16,487 bases of DNA from JANYGM01 sp043764015 (GTDB lineage Bacteria; Bacteroidota; Bacteroidia; Cytophagales; Thermonemataceae). The position numbers and the translations under genes were made by a program. Positions 6,617-14,161 of this stretch are shown piece after piece; positions within the stretch are counted from its first letter, which is position 1; every line of letters starts with the position of its first letter. The stretch covers positions 1 through 16,487 of the forward strand of contig JAYUKY010000038.1 in NCBI GenBank assembly GCA_043764015.1. The letters are read 5' to 3'. The notes beneath the pieces were generated by a model. The model was not told where the DNA came from. It saw nothing but the letters and a program-made list of their open reading frames with translations, and did not search any database.

Positions 6617-6652
6617 ACTGAAACATCTCACATTAATTAAAATAACAAAAAA

Positions 6653-8047
6653 ATGAAATTAAAAATAAAAATAACAATCATAATTTTTTTAGTCGGACAA
6701 CTTGTATTTGGACAGGATAGAGTCAAAAAAATTGATAGTCTTCTAAATGCTACATACGCTAACAAAAAAATAAATGGCAATTTCCTAATTGCAGAAAAAG
6801 GGAAAGTTATATACAGCCAAAGTTTTGGGTATGCGAATGAAGAGAAAAAAGAGAAATTAAATGAAAATTCAATTTTTGAGTTAGCATCTTGTTCAAAACA
6901 GTTTACTGCAATGGCAATTATGATACTTAAAGAAAGAGGAAAATTGAATTTAGATGATGATATCAGCAAATTTATTCCTGCCCTTTCGTCATACAAAAAC
7001 ATAACTGTACGAAACTTACTAAATCATACAGCTGGACTTCCTGACTATATGGAATTAATGGGCAATTTATTTGATAAATCAAAAATTGCAACAAATAAAG
7101 ACATAATTGATTTATTGAGCAAACACAACCCAAAAATTTTATTTGAACCAAATACCAAATATGAGTACAGCAATACAGGATACGCACTTTTAGCGTCAAT
7201 TATTGAAAAAGTATCAGGTTCAACTTTTGCAGATTTTTTGAATAAAAATATTTTCAAACCATTACAAATGAAAAACTCATTTGTTTATAACCGCAGATTA
7301 TCACCAAAAAAAATTAGTAATTATGCTTTTGGCTATGTTTATTCTGACAGTTTGAAAAAATATTTATTACCAGATGAAATAACAGAAACAAAAATGGTTG
7401 TTTGGCTTGATGGAATTGTAGGAGATGGTTGTGTAAACTCAACTGTAAATGATTTATTAAAATGGGACAGGGCATTAAATACTAACAAATTACTTTCAGC
7501 AGTTGGATTGAAAGAAATTTTTGAAGTAGCGACATTGAATGATAAATCCAAAACTAAATATAGCCTTGGTTGGGGCGTGGACGAAAATCCTGATTTTGGA
7601 AAAATAGTATCTCATAGTGGCGGTTGGCCAGGTTATGTTACCTATATTGAGAGGCATATCACAAATGACAAAACAATAATAATACTACAAAATCATAATG
7701 ATGTTTCAATTCCTGTCAAATCAATTAGGAATATTTTATACAATAAAGCATTACCAATCAAAAAAATAAGAAAAGAGATTGTTTTATCAAAAGAACAGTT
7801 ACAAAGATTTGTAGGGACTTATGAAGTTGAAAAAGAATTTCAAATAAAAATATCAATAGATAAAGACCAACTATTTACACAACTAACAGGACAAAGTGCT
7901 TTTCCAATATTTGCAGAAAGTGAATTGCAATTTTTTCTAAAAGTTGTAGAGGCACAACTTCAATTTGAGCAAAATGAAAAAGGTGAAATTGTGAAATTAT
8001 TTTTATTGCAGAATGGTAATAAGGTAGAAGCAAAACGGACAAAGTAG
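6653..8047 (+). CDS. Secreted serine hydrolase of the class C beta-lactamase / D-peptidase family
   Basis: The 464-residue product has a signal peptide (1-20, ending VFGQ), so it acts in the periplasm or outside. The catalytic domain (about 25-365) carries the three penicillin-binding motifs: SxxK as Ser79-Cys-Ser-Lys82, YxN as Tyr172-Ser-Asn174, and HSGGW at 321-325 in place of KTG. Family landmarks LLNHTAGLPDY and YSNTGYALLASIIEKVSG are also clear. Residues about 378-464 look like the lipocalin-like DUF3471 tail (LQRFVGTYEV). Such enzymes are usually peptidases or esterases, not true beta-lactamases; substrate unknown. The gene is bracketed by complementary boxes at 6602 and 8051 and is very A-rich (many AAA, AAT and TTA codons), which fits acquisition as a cassette. 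No promoter was recognised. Confidence 0.92.
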   Translation: MKLKIKITIIIFLVGQLVFGQDRVKKIDSLLNATYANKKINGNFLIAEKGKVIYSQSFGYANEEKKEKLNENSIFELASCSKQFTAMAIMILKERGKLNLDDDISKFIPALSSYKNITVRNLLNHTAGLPDYMELMGNLFDKSKIATNKDIIDLLSKHNPKILFEPNTKYEYSNTGYALLASIIEKVSGSTFADFLNKNIFKPLQMKNSFVYNRRLSPKKISNYAFGYVYSDSLKKYLLPDEITETKMVVWLDGIVGDGCVNSTVNDLLKWDRALNTNKLLSAVGLKEIFEVATLNDKSKTKYSLGWGVDENPDFGKIVSHSGGWPGYVTYIERHITNDKTIIILQNHNDVSIPVKSIRNILYNKALPIKKIRKEIVLSKEQLQRFVGTYEVEKEFQIKISIDKDQLFTQLTGQSAFPIFAESELQFFLKVVEAQLQFEQNEKGEIVKLFLLQNGNKVEAKRTK

Positions 8048-8050
8048 AAA

Positions 8051-8173
8051 AAAACTGCCACTAACATTGGTTTAGCGAAAGTGGGGCAGAAGTGATTTAT
8101 TAAACTTTGGAATATAAAAGGGCTTTTTGTGCTGAAAAATCCCCACTTTCGCCAATTCTTATCCGTTATGTGC
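8051..8173. repeat. attC-like imperfect hairpin site between two hydrolase genes
   Basis: The site starts four bases after the serine hydrolase stop. From outside inward: TAAC (8062-8065) can pair with GTTA (8165-8168); ATTG (8066-8069) with CAAT (8153-8156); and GCGAAAGTGGGG (8075-8086) pairs perfectly with CCCCACTTTCGC (8141-8152) around a 54-nt centre. Unpaired bases between these blocks (GTTTA on the left, TCTTATCC on the right) recall the spacers of attC sites. The right end GTTATGTGC leads into the next gene after 34 bases. At about 114 bp the size is within the attC range. The outer boxes do not obey RYYYAAC/GTTRRRY strictly. An alternative is a phylum-specific intergenic repeat with no recombinase. 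Confidence 0.55.
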
Positions 8174-8198
8174 AAGCATATTAAAACACCTCTTCTAA

Positions 8199-9236
8199 AT
8201 GTATAAGAACAAGAAAGTAGTAAAGATTATACAATGGGCAATTTTAATTTTACTTATTGGTTTTTTGTATAAAATTTTCTTACCAAGGCATTACAATGTA
8301 CAGCCAAGAGAAAAGGAAATAAATAGCACATTCTGGCAGTTATCAACAGGAACTACTGTTGGCTATACTTACATATCCTCTACTTCAAAAAAAACTCAAG
8401 CATATCCTATCATTTATCTGCACGGTGGACCAGGTGGTGCTATTTCTAGGCGAGTAATTGATGATTTAGAACCTCTTAGTGAAGATGGCTTTGATTTATA
8501 CTTTTATGATCAGGTTGGGAGTGGCACATCAAGCAGATTAAGTGATATTTCTGAATATACTGTCCAAAGACACGTTAATGATTTAAATGAAATAATCACA
8601 AAAATCAATTCTGGAAAAGTTATATTAATTGGACAGTCGTGGGGGGCTGTATTAGCTGCTGCATACTTATCAAAACACCCTGAAAAGATTGACAAAATAA
8701 TTTTTACTAGCCCAGGTCCTATTTATCCAATAAATAATGCAGAAATAAACATTCCAGCTCCAGATAATTTCAGATTACGAACTCCGTTTTATACAAATAA
8801 AGCAGCAAATGAATCTTCAACTAATATCCGTATTAAAGCAATTACTTTTTTCGCTACTCGCTTTGGTAAAAAACTAGCTTCTGATAAAGAAGTTGACGAA
8901 TATGCAGACTTTCTTGATTCTAAAGCCTATAAATCAGCTTTGTGTGATACATCAGTAAACTTGGCAAATAGAGGTGGTAATGGATTTTTCGCAAGTATAA
9001 TGACGTATAAAAGCATATTACTATTGAGAGATTTTAGAGAAAAAATTAAAGGTACAAATATGCCAGTTTTAATTTTGAAAGGACAATGTGATAATCAACC
9101 ATGGGGAGCTACCAATGAATATTTGAGTCTTTTTCCTAACCACAAATTTGTACTGATACCAAATGCAGGACACTTCATAAATGCCGAACAGCCTGAAATG
9201 TATATCCGAGAAATCAAAAAATTCCTACTACAATAA
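8199..9236 (+). CDS. Membrane-anchored alpha/beta hydrolase (proline iminopeptidase-like, S33)
   Basis: The 345-residue protein starts with a basic tip and one membrane helix (about 8-28), so the enzyme is probably held on the outer face of the inner membrane. The hydrolase fold follows. The oxyanion motif HGGPGG at 75-80 is typical of the S33 proline iminopeptidase group, and YFYDQVGSGTSS follows as usual. The nucleophile is Ser147 in GQSWGA, the acid is probably Asp298 (KGQCDNQPWG), and the base is His325 (NAGHFINAEQP). All three catalytic residues are present. Substrate unknown; a peptidase or an esterase is possible. It lies just after the attC-like site and is A/T-rich like the preceding serine hydrolase. 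No matching cassette end was found after its stop. Confidence 0.9.
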   Translation: MYKNKKVVKIIQWAILILLIGFLYKIFLPRHYNVQPREKEINSTFWQLSTGTTVGYTYISSTSKKTQAYPIIYLHGGPGGAISRRVIDDLEPLSEDGFDLYFYDQVGSGTSSRLSDISEYTVQRHVNDLNEIITKINSGKVILIGQSWGAVLAAAYLSKHPEKIDKIIFTSPGPIYPINNAEINIPAPDNFRLRTPFYTNKAANESSTNIRIKAITFFATRFGKKLASDKEVDEYADFLDSKAYKSALCDTSVNLANRGGNGFFASIMTYKSILLLRDFREKIKGTNMPVLILKGQCDNQPWGATNEYLSLFPNHKFVLIPNAGHFINAEQPEMYIREIKKFLLQ

Positions 9237-9270
9237 TGTCTATGATAATTTGTATTCTGAATTTTATAGC

Positions 9271-9432
9271 CACTTGATTTATCAAGTGATGTTTTGGGAC
9301 AAAATAAATGAAGCAGTGCAATGAGGTAGCACAAATTACGTGGAATTTATTTATCAAAAAGAATACTTCTTGGAGTAGTTTGTTCTCTACCATTTGTTTT
9401 ATCCCAAAACAGCGTTTTGATAAATCAAACGC
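9271..9432. repeat. Hairpin-ended inverted repeat element C
   Basis: Left arm 9271-9310 and the reverse complement of right arm 9391-9432 align over about 40 bases: TTGATTTATCAA is identical in both, and GTTTTGGGA, AAAA and AAATG follow with two single changes. Each arm also folds on itself: CACTTGA with TCAAGTG on the left, GCGTTTTGA with TCAAACGC on the right. The outer bases of the two small hairpins differ (CAC/GTG versus GCG/CGC) yet stay paired, that is, compensatory change. The 162-bp element fills most of the gap between the alpha/beta hydrolase and the convergent rhomboid gene, and could also stop transcription from both sides. Confidence 0.65.
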
Positions 9433-9524
9433 CTACATAAAAATTTACAAATTATCAATGTCATTCCCTAATCAATAATAAAATATCATTTTACTAGGAA
9501 TTTTTTATCCAACAAAATTTTTAG

Positions 9525-10082
9525 TTATTTTGCTTGTACCTCATTATTCGTTTTGAAAAAACCAAAAAAACTACCTGCTACACCACCAAAAATATGCGCA
9601 AAATGTGATACATTAGAGCTTGTAGTAACAGCATCTAATAATTCTTTTCCCACATACATAATCAGTACAAAAATAAAAGTAAGTGGTATCACGCCTTTTT
9701 GAGCGTTAGTAACAGATGAAAGCACAATCATCATAAAAACTATACCACTTGCGCCCATAAGCCCTGTTGAAAGAAACATTACATTAATTATTCCTGTGAG
9801 TAGTGCCGTAACGAAACACATAAACGCCAGTTTTGCAGAGCCATATTTTTCTTCTAAAATAGGTCCTAAAAGCAATATATAAGCAAAATTGCCAAAATAA
9901 TGCGCCCAATCTGCGTGTCCCATTCCATGAGAAAACAACCTAAAATAATCTAATGGATTGCCAAAATCCATTCTTGTACCTACCGCAAAAAAAGTTTCTG
10001 TAAAACTTGTTCCAACTAGGCGTATGGCAGCACAAGCGAGAGAAAAAGAAAGCACAAAAGGGGCATTATAAGTAATTCTCAT
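9525..10082 (-). CDS. Rhomboid-family intramembrane serine protease
   Basis: Using the ATG at 10080-10082, the protein has 185 residues, near the minimal six-helix rhomboid size. The catalytic dyad is Ser112 in GASG (110-113) and His163 in AHIFGG; the oxyanion Asn65 lies in HYFGNFAYILLLGPILEEKYG, matching the GlpG segment HxxxN...LE. Helices run from about 8 to 175. It cleaves membrane proteins within or near the bilayer; substrates are unknown. An in-frame TTG 48 bases further upstream would add 16 residues (KNTNIIETYL...), but the ATG start gives MRITYNAP, the usual opening for this group, so I prefer it. It is divergent from the ABC permease gene, with 165 bases between the starts. Confidence 0.9.
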   Translation of the reverse strand: MRITYNAPFVLSFSLACAAIRLVGTSFTETFFAVGTRMDFGNPLDYFRLFSHGMGHADWAHYFGNFAYILLLGPILEEKYGSAKLAFMCFVTALLTGIINVMFLSTGLMGASGIVFMMIVLSSVTNAQKGVIPLTFIFVLIMYVGKELLDAVTTSSNVSHFAHIFGGVAGSFFGFFKTNNEVQAK

Positions 10083-10247
10083 AAAAAAATATTGGGTAAG
10101 ATAGGTTTCTATAATGTTAGTATTTTTCAATTTTTAGGCATATAACAACACAAAAATACATATTTTCTTATCAAAAACCTTCAAAAAAGTGTAATATTTT
10201 ACTTTTTTCTGCGTTGTGGTTTTGTATAAAATTTTACAAATATAATT

Positions 10248-11480
10248 ATGAATTTTTTTGAAAATATACGTGTTGCGCTTGGAGCTATACGAGAAAATCT
10301 ATTACGAACCATTCTCACCGCCCTAATTATTGCCTTTGGGATAATGTCGTTAGTTGGTATTCTGACTGCCGTAGATAGCATTCAGGCATCTGTAAGTACA
10401 AGTTTTGCAAGTCTTGGTGCAAATGCTTTTGATATTTATGCCCCCAATGCACGCAACCGCAGGCAACAGGATAATGATGCCAATGTGCCACCTATCAAAT
10501 ACAAAGAAGCTACAAAATTAAAAGAAATATTGCCTAGTGCGGGCGTGGTAGGTATTTCTACTATGGTTACGTTTACGGCAGAGGCAAAATTTTTCTCCAA
10601 AAAAACAAATCCTAATACACTTGTTTTGGGCGCAGACGAGCATTATATCAACCAAAAAGGCTACAAGATGCGTTCTGGACGTAATTTTAGCACCACAGAA
10701 CTTTATACTGGTGCGCCTGTCGTAGTTATTGCTGACAAAATCCGTGAAACGCTTTTTGACACCAAAGACCCAATTAACCAATTTATTGTTCTGATGGGCA
10801 AAAAATACAAAATTATTGGTGTATTGGAGTCAAAAGGTAGCAATATGGGTGGTGGCGGTGGTGATAGAGCGTGTTTAGTGCCACTTTATAATGCGGTTTT
10901 GCTTGCAGGAGAAGAAAAATTAACTTATAATATGAAAGTTGCCGTAGCTAACCCTGCTGAATTTGAGCCGCTTATGGAAACAGCAACAGGGCTGATGCGT
11001 CAAATACGCAGAGATAGACTAGGAAAAAGCAACTCTTTTGAACTCAAAAAAAGTGAAACGCTAGGCGACAGGCTCAAAGACATTACTGGATACCTCAAAA
11101 TGGGAGGCGGTTTGGTAGGTTTTATTACACTTTTGGGCGCAAGTATTGGGCTAATGAACATTATGCTTGTATCCGTTACAGAGCGTACTCGTGAGATAGG
11201 TGTAAGAAAAGCACTAGGTGCAACACCAAGACGTATAAGAGAACAGTTTTTGATAGAGGCTATTGTTATTTGTCAGATTGGAGGTATTTTAGGAATTATT
11301 TTGGGGATTGGTGTAGGAAATTTGGTAGCAAGTTTTATTAGTTCTGGTGGGTTTATTGTGCCTTGGGTTTGGATAATAACAGGAGTGCTTATTTGTGCTT
11401 TTGTAGGTGTACTCTCTGGATATTATCCTGCTAGCAAAGCTTCACAACTTGACCCTATTGAGGCTTTGAGGTTTGAATAA
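10248..11480 (+). CDS. ABC transporter permease, MacB/FtsX type
   Basis: The 410-residue protein has the four-helix MacB/FtsX layout. TM1 is at about 20-42, after an amphipathic start (FFENIRVALGAIREN). A large periplasmic domain (about 43-280) follows, and three helices lie at about 284-306, 338-362 and 371-395. The coupling segment after TM2, VSVTERTREIGVRKALGATPRRI, is the family signature, and the end PASKASQLDPIEALRFE is also typical. The partner ATPase (MacB/LolD-like) is not in this window. Members export macrolides, peptides or lipoproteins, or transmit mechanical force without transport; which applies here is unknown. A Gly5 run at 201-205 lies in the periplasmic domain. It ends at a terminator shared with the convergent rnc. 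Confidence 0.92.
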   Translation: MNFFENIRVALGAIRENLLRTILTALIIAFGIMSLVGILTAVDSIQASVSTSFASLGANAFDIYAPNARNRRQQDNDANVPPIKYKEATKLKEILPSAGVVGISTMVTFTAEAKFFSKKTNPNTLVLGADEHYINQKGYKMRSGRNFSTTELYTGAPVVVIADKIRETLFDTKDPINQFIVLMGKKYKIIGVLESKGSNMGGGGGDRACLVPLYNAVLLAGEEKLTYNMKVAVANPAEFEPLMETATGLMRQIRRDRLGKSNSFELKKSETLGDRLKDITGYLKMGGGLVGFITLLGASIGLMNIMLVSVTERTREIGVRKALGATPRRIREQFLIEAIVICQIGGILGIILGIGVGNLVASFISSGGFIVPWVWIITGVLICAFVGVLSGYYPASKASQLDPIEALRFE

Positions 11481-11496
11481 GATTTTTGTAACAGTC

Positions 11497-11543
11497 TAAA
11501 TTGTATTTGGTAGGGCAGACCCAGTCCCTACAAATACAATTTA
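11497..11543. terminator. Bidirectional hairpin terminator between ABC permease gene and rnc
   Basis: TAAATTGTATTTGGTAGGG (11497-11515) pairs with 11526-11543 with a single bulged G, giving an 18-bp stem around a 10-nt loop. It lies 16 bases after the permease stop and 16 bases after the rnc stop on the other strand. It lacks a long T run, so efficiency is uncertain. Confidence 0.65.
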
Positions 11544-11559
11544 TTGTATTGATTTAATC

Positions 11560-12294
11560 TCAAATAATTCCTAATTCTTTGCAAACTTTTTCTGCGGCTG
11601 CTTGTTCTGCTTTTTTCTTATTGATACCTATTGCAGTAGCCTTTATTTCGCCATCTATCAGAAGTTGTGCTGTAAATTCGTAGTTATTTTGAGAATTATT
11701 TTTAGAAATCATTTCAAATTCTACTTTTTTATTATTGCCTTGCGCCCATTCTATAAGCATACTTTTAAAATTATTGTTGGTAATCACCACTTTATCTACA
11801 TCAATATAAGGGATAAGTAAACGGTTAATAATGAATTTTTTACAAAACGAGAAACCTCTATCTACATAAACTGCACCTACAAAAGCCTCCAACGCATCAC
11901 CAGACATAGAAGATTGTGAGCGGAAAGCGTGCTTATGGTCGTGTTCTATGAAACCTGCAAGTCCAATTTTTTTGGAAAGGTTGTTTAAACTTTCTCTATT
12001 AACAATGCGAGAGCGTATTTCTGTGAGAAAGCCCTCATCTTTGAAAGGATATTTTTTGTAGAGATAATCAGCCACGATAGCTCCCAAAATGGAATCACCC
12101 AAATATTCTAGGCGTTCATTTGACAAACGAAAATCAGTATCATTGATTTTTTGCGAGGCAGAAGTGTGTAAAAGAGAGAGTTTAAAAACGGCAAGATTTC
12201 TAGGTTTTGCGCCTATAATCTGCACAATAGCATCAATAAGCCGCTTTTCTTGTGGCGTATATTTTTTGAAGGAATTAAAAAGCCAATTTAGCAC
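11560..12294 (-). CDS. rnc: Ribonuclease III
   Basis: The 244-residue enzyme cleaves double-stranded RNA in rRNA and mRNA maturation. The endonuclease domain (about 15-165) holds the signature NERLEYLGD (59-67), with metal ligands and catalytic residues Glu60, Glu63 and Asp67, and the second acidic pair Asp133 and Glu136 in GDALEAFVGAVY. The double-stranded RNA-binding domain lies at about 174-242 (FKSMLIEWAQ ... NKKKAEQAAAEKVCKEL). All key residues are present. The chosen start gives a short N-terminal extension (MLNWLFNSFKKYTPQE), often seen in Bacteroidota. It lies 86 bases after fabF on the same strand, in the common acpP-fabF-rnc order, so they are likely co-transcribed. Confidence 0.96.
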   Translation of the reverse strand: MLNWLFNSFKKYTPQEKRLIDAIVQIIGAKPRNLAVFKLSLLHTSASQKINDTDFRLSNERLEYLGDSILGAIVADYLYKKYPFKDEGFLTEIRSRIVNRESLNNLSKKIGLAGFIEHDHKHAFRSQSSMSGDALEAFVGAVYVDRGFSFCKKFIINRLLIPYIDVDKVVITNNNFKSMLIEWAQGNNKKVEFEMISKNNSQNNYEFTAQLLIDGEIKATAIGINKKKAEQAAAEKVCKELGII

Positions 12295-12318
12295 ACGTTT
12301 TTAGGGGATTAAAAATAG

Positions 12319-12383
12319 TAAATTGTGAATTGTAAATTAAATTTGTATTTATTCACAATTCACAATTAAAAATTCACAATTTA
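12319..12383. repeat. AATTGTG-type hairpin repeat between fabF and rnc
   Basis: The gap holds AATTGTGAATT words on the left and AATTCACAATT words on the right. Two nested foldings are possible: 12319-12331 with 12371-12383 (13 bp perfect), or 12323-12333 with 12355-12365 (11 bp perfect). The right arm overlaps the fabF stop codon. It may modulate read-through into rnc or be processed, including by RNase III itself, which is only a guess. It belongs to the same repeat type as 13659-13730. Confidence 0.65.
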
Positions 12384-13631
12384 TTCATATTTTTTAAAAA
12401 TAACGGCAGCATTATGTCCGCCAAAACCAAAACCATTGCTCAAAACATAATCAATTTTACGTGCCTGCGCTACGTTGAAGGTCATATTTAATCTTTTATC
12501 AAAAACTTCATCATCTGTAAAATGATTGATTGTAGGCGGAACAATTTGGTATTTTATAGCCAAAATGCCTGCAATAGCTTCTATTGCGCCAGCTGCACCC
12601 AAAAGATGACCTGTCATTGATTTGGTGGCACTTATATTAAGTTTGTAGGCGTGTTCGCCAAACAGTCTTTCTATTGCGTGAATTTCTTGAGGGTCGCCAA
12701 TAGGTGTAGAAGTACCGTGAACATTGATATAATCAATTTTGTCTGCCGTGATTTCTGCATCTCTCAAAGCCTCTTGCATAACTCTATATGCGCCATCACC
12801 TTCTGGGTGCGGTGCAGTCATGTGATATGCGTCAGCAGTCATTCCGCCTCCAATTATTTCTGCGTAAATCTTTGCGCCACGAGCTTTTGCGTGTTCGTAT
12901 TCTTCTAAAATAATACAACCAGCACCTTCTCCCAACACAAAACCATCTCTATCTTTATCAAAAGGACGAGAAGCTGTTGCTGGGTCGTCATTACGTTCAG
13001 ACATTGCTTTGAGGGCATTGAATCCGCCAATTCCAGCTTCTGTAACACTTGCTTCAGAGCCACCAGAAATAATAATATTTGCTTTTCCTAGTCTAATGTA
13101 CGTAAAGGCATCAATAAGGGCATTATTTGATGATGCACAGGCGGAAACTGTACAAAAGTTAGGACCTTTAAAGCCGTATTTGATAGAAATATGCCCTGGA
13201 GCAATATCAGCTATCATTTTAGGAATAAAAAATGGATTAAATCTTGGCGTGCCATCACCTTTTGCAAAATCTGTTACTTCCATTTGCAAAGAGCGCAAAC
13301 CACCAATACCAGAACCCCAAATCACGCCAACTCTGTTGAGGTCAATGGTTGTTAAATCCATTTGGGAGTCTTCTATGGCTTGTTGTGCTACTGCAAGGGC
13401 AAATTGTGAGAACAAATCAAGTTTTCTAGCTTCTTTTTTATCTAAATATTTCTCTACTTCAAAATCTTTAACTTCGCAAGCAAAGCGAGTTTTAAACTTC
13501 GTGGCATCAAATTTTTGTATAGGAGCTGCGCCGCTCACACCTTTGGAAAGGCTTTCCCAGTATTCTTGTACGGTATTTCCTATTGGCGTGATAGCCCCTA
13601 ATCCTGTTACGACAACTCGTTTTAGTTCCAT
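12381..13631 (-). CDS. fabF: Beta-ketoacyl-ACP synthase II
   Basis: The enzyme condenses malonyl-ACP with acyl-ACP to elongate fatty acids in the cytoplasm. With the ATG at 13629-13631 the protein has 416 residues. The active-site Cys165 (TVSACASS), His305 (NVHGTSTPIGD), Lys337 (SATKSMTGH) and His342 (HLLGAAGA) fall two residues from the E. coli FabF positions (163, 303, 340), which strongly supports this start. The frame stays open upstream to a GTG at 13698-13700, but those 23 codons are translated heptamer repeat (a HSQFTIHNSQFTI-type peptide) and are not part of the protein. It lies 293 bases after acpP, its substrate carrier, and 86 before rnc. Confidence 0.97.
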   Translation of the reverse strand: MELKRVVVTGLGAITPIGNTVQEYWESLSKGVSGAAPIQKFDATKFKTRFACEVKDFEVEKYLDKKEARKLDLFSQFALAVAQQAIEDSQMDLTTIDLNRVGVIWGSGIGGLRSLQMEVTDFAKGDGTPRFNPFFIPKMIADIAPGHISIKYGFKGPNFCTVSACASSNNALIDAFTYIRLGKANIIISGGSEASVTEAGIGGFNALKAMSERNDDPATASRPFDKDRDGFVLGEGAGCIILEEYEHAKARGAKIYAEIIGGGMTADAYHMTAPHPEGDGAYRVMQEALRDAEITADKIDYINVHGTSTPIGDPQEIHAIERLFGEHAYKLNISATKSMTGHLLGAAGAIEAIAGILAIKYQIVPPTINHFTDDEVFDKRLNMTFNVAQARKIDYVLSNGFGFGGHNAAVIFKKYE

Positions 13632-13658
13632 TGATGTATTATTGTGATAAACGCTTGT

Positions 13659-13730
13659 AATTGTGAATTGTGAATTGTGAATTGTGAATTGTGAATGCAC
13701 ACAATTTGTATTTCATTCACAATTCACAAT
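13659..13730. repeat. GTGAATT heptamer array with a 17-bp hairpin between acpP and fabF
   Basis: Five tandem heptamers GTGAATT run from 13663 to 13697 (the last is GTGAATG). The final two form the left arm of a perfect 17-bp stem (13681-13697 with 13714-13730) around a 16-nt loop; a diverged right-hand continuation reaches about 13745. On the minus-strand message it lies in the acpP-fabF spacer, about 30-100 bases before the fabF start. It could act as a processing or attenuation element that sets AcpP above FabF, but this is inference. Confidence 0.75.
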
Positions 13731-13897
13731 TAAAAATTTACAATTATCTAAGTGTTATAGTTAATTTAAAGCATTAAAAAGATGTGTAAAAGCAAAGGTT
13801 TGGATATACTAAAAAATGAACAAATGCTTGTAAACATTAGTTGATTTTTTTTGATGCCCAAACCTTACTTAAACAAGGTATTCACTTATGAAAGACA

Positions 13898-13909
13898 ACG
13901 CAATTGCGT
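13898..13909. other. 12-bp palindrome just after acpP
   Basis: ACGCAATTGCGT is a perfect palindrome 15 bases after the acpP stop (minus strand). It is more G/C-rich than its surroundings. It may be a small stem or protein site; there is no T run, so it is not a clear terminator. Confidence 0.3.
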
Positions 13910-13924
13910 GGCATTTGCCTGCAA

Positions 13925-14161
13925 TTACTTTGCGTTTGCTTCTAAGTAAGTAATAGCTTGCCCTACAGTACCAATATTTTCTGCTTGGTCATCAGGAATA
14001 GACACATTGAATTCTTTTTCAAATTCCATAATGAGTTCTACAGTGTCCAAAGAGTCTGCGCCCAAATCATTGGCAAAACTTGCTTCTAGGGTTACTTCTG
14101 ATGCTTCTACACCAAGTTTATCAATGATGATAGCTTTTACTTTTTCTGAAATTTCTGACAT
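13925..14161 (-). CDS. acpP: Acyl carrier protein
   Basis: AcpP carries growing acyl chains on a phosphopantetheine arm during fatty acid synthesis. The ATG at 14159-14161 gives 78 residues, the usual length. The attachment site is Ser37 in GADSLDTVELIMEFEKEF, with the acidic recognition helix intact; E. coli uses Ser36. The frame stays open for nine codons upstream (MFYQKSSIK), but MSEISEKVKAI is the normal AcpP start. It is the first gene of the acpP-fabF-rnc group and is divergent from nqrF. Confidence 0.97.
   Translation of the reverse strand: MSEISEKVKAIIIDKLGVEASEVTLEASFANDLGADSLDTVELIMEFEKEFNVSIPDDQAENIGTVGQAITYLEANAK

Larger units (their letters stand above)
6345..6652. other. Intergenic region before the serine hydrolase gene
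   Basis: About 300 bases without a gene. It contains two CCCATTTT words (near 6359 and 6389), a 22-bp tandem duplication at 6515-6558 and a cassette-like boundary box at 6602-6616. The last bases before the ATG at 6653 are AT-rich, with no recognisable ribosome binding site, as is usual in this phylum. No convincing TAnnTTTG promoter was found here. Confidence 0.6.

Noticed and set aside
6653..8047. Calling the serine hydrolase an antibiotic-resistance beta-lactamase
   Set aside because: It has SxxK, YxN and HSGG, not KTG, plus a DUF3471-like tail; this subgroup is mostly peptidases or esterases and no resistance function can be inferred.
10083..10130. TTG start adding 16 residues to the rhomboid protein
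   Set aside because: The internal ATG gives the usual MRITYNAP beginning right before the first helix; the extension has no recognisable feature.
11497..11543. attC-like recombination site
   Set aside because: The stem is continuous and symmetric between two convergent gene ends, as for a bidirectional terminator, and has no AAC/GTT outer boxes.
13009..13647. Plus-strand open frame of 212 codons opposite fabF
   Set aside because: It is antisense to the well-conserved fabF coding region and shows no domain, signal or start context; its openness follows from fabF codon usage.
13659..13730. CRISPR array
   Set aside because: The repeats are 7 bp in direct tandem without unique spacers; no cas genes are present.
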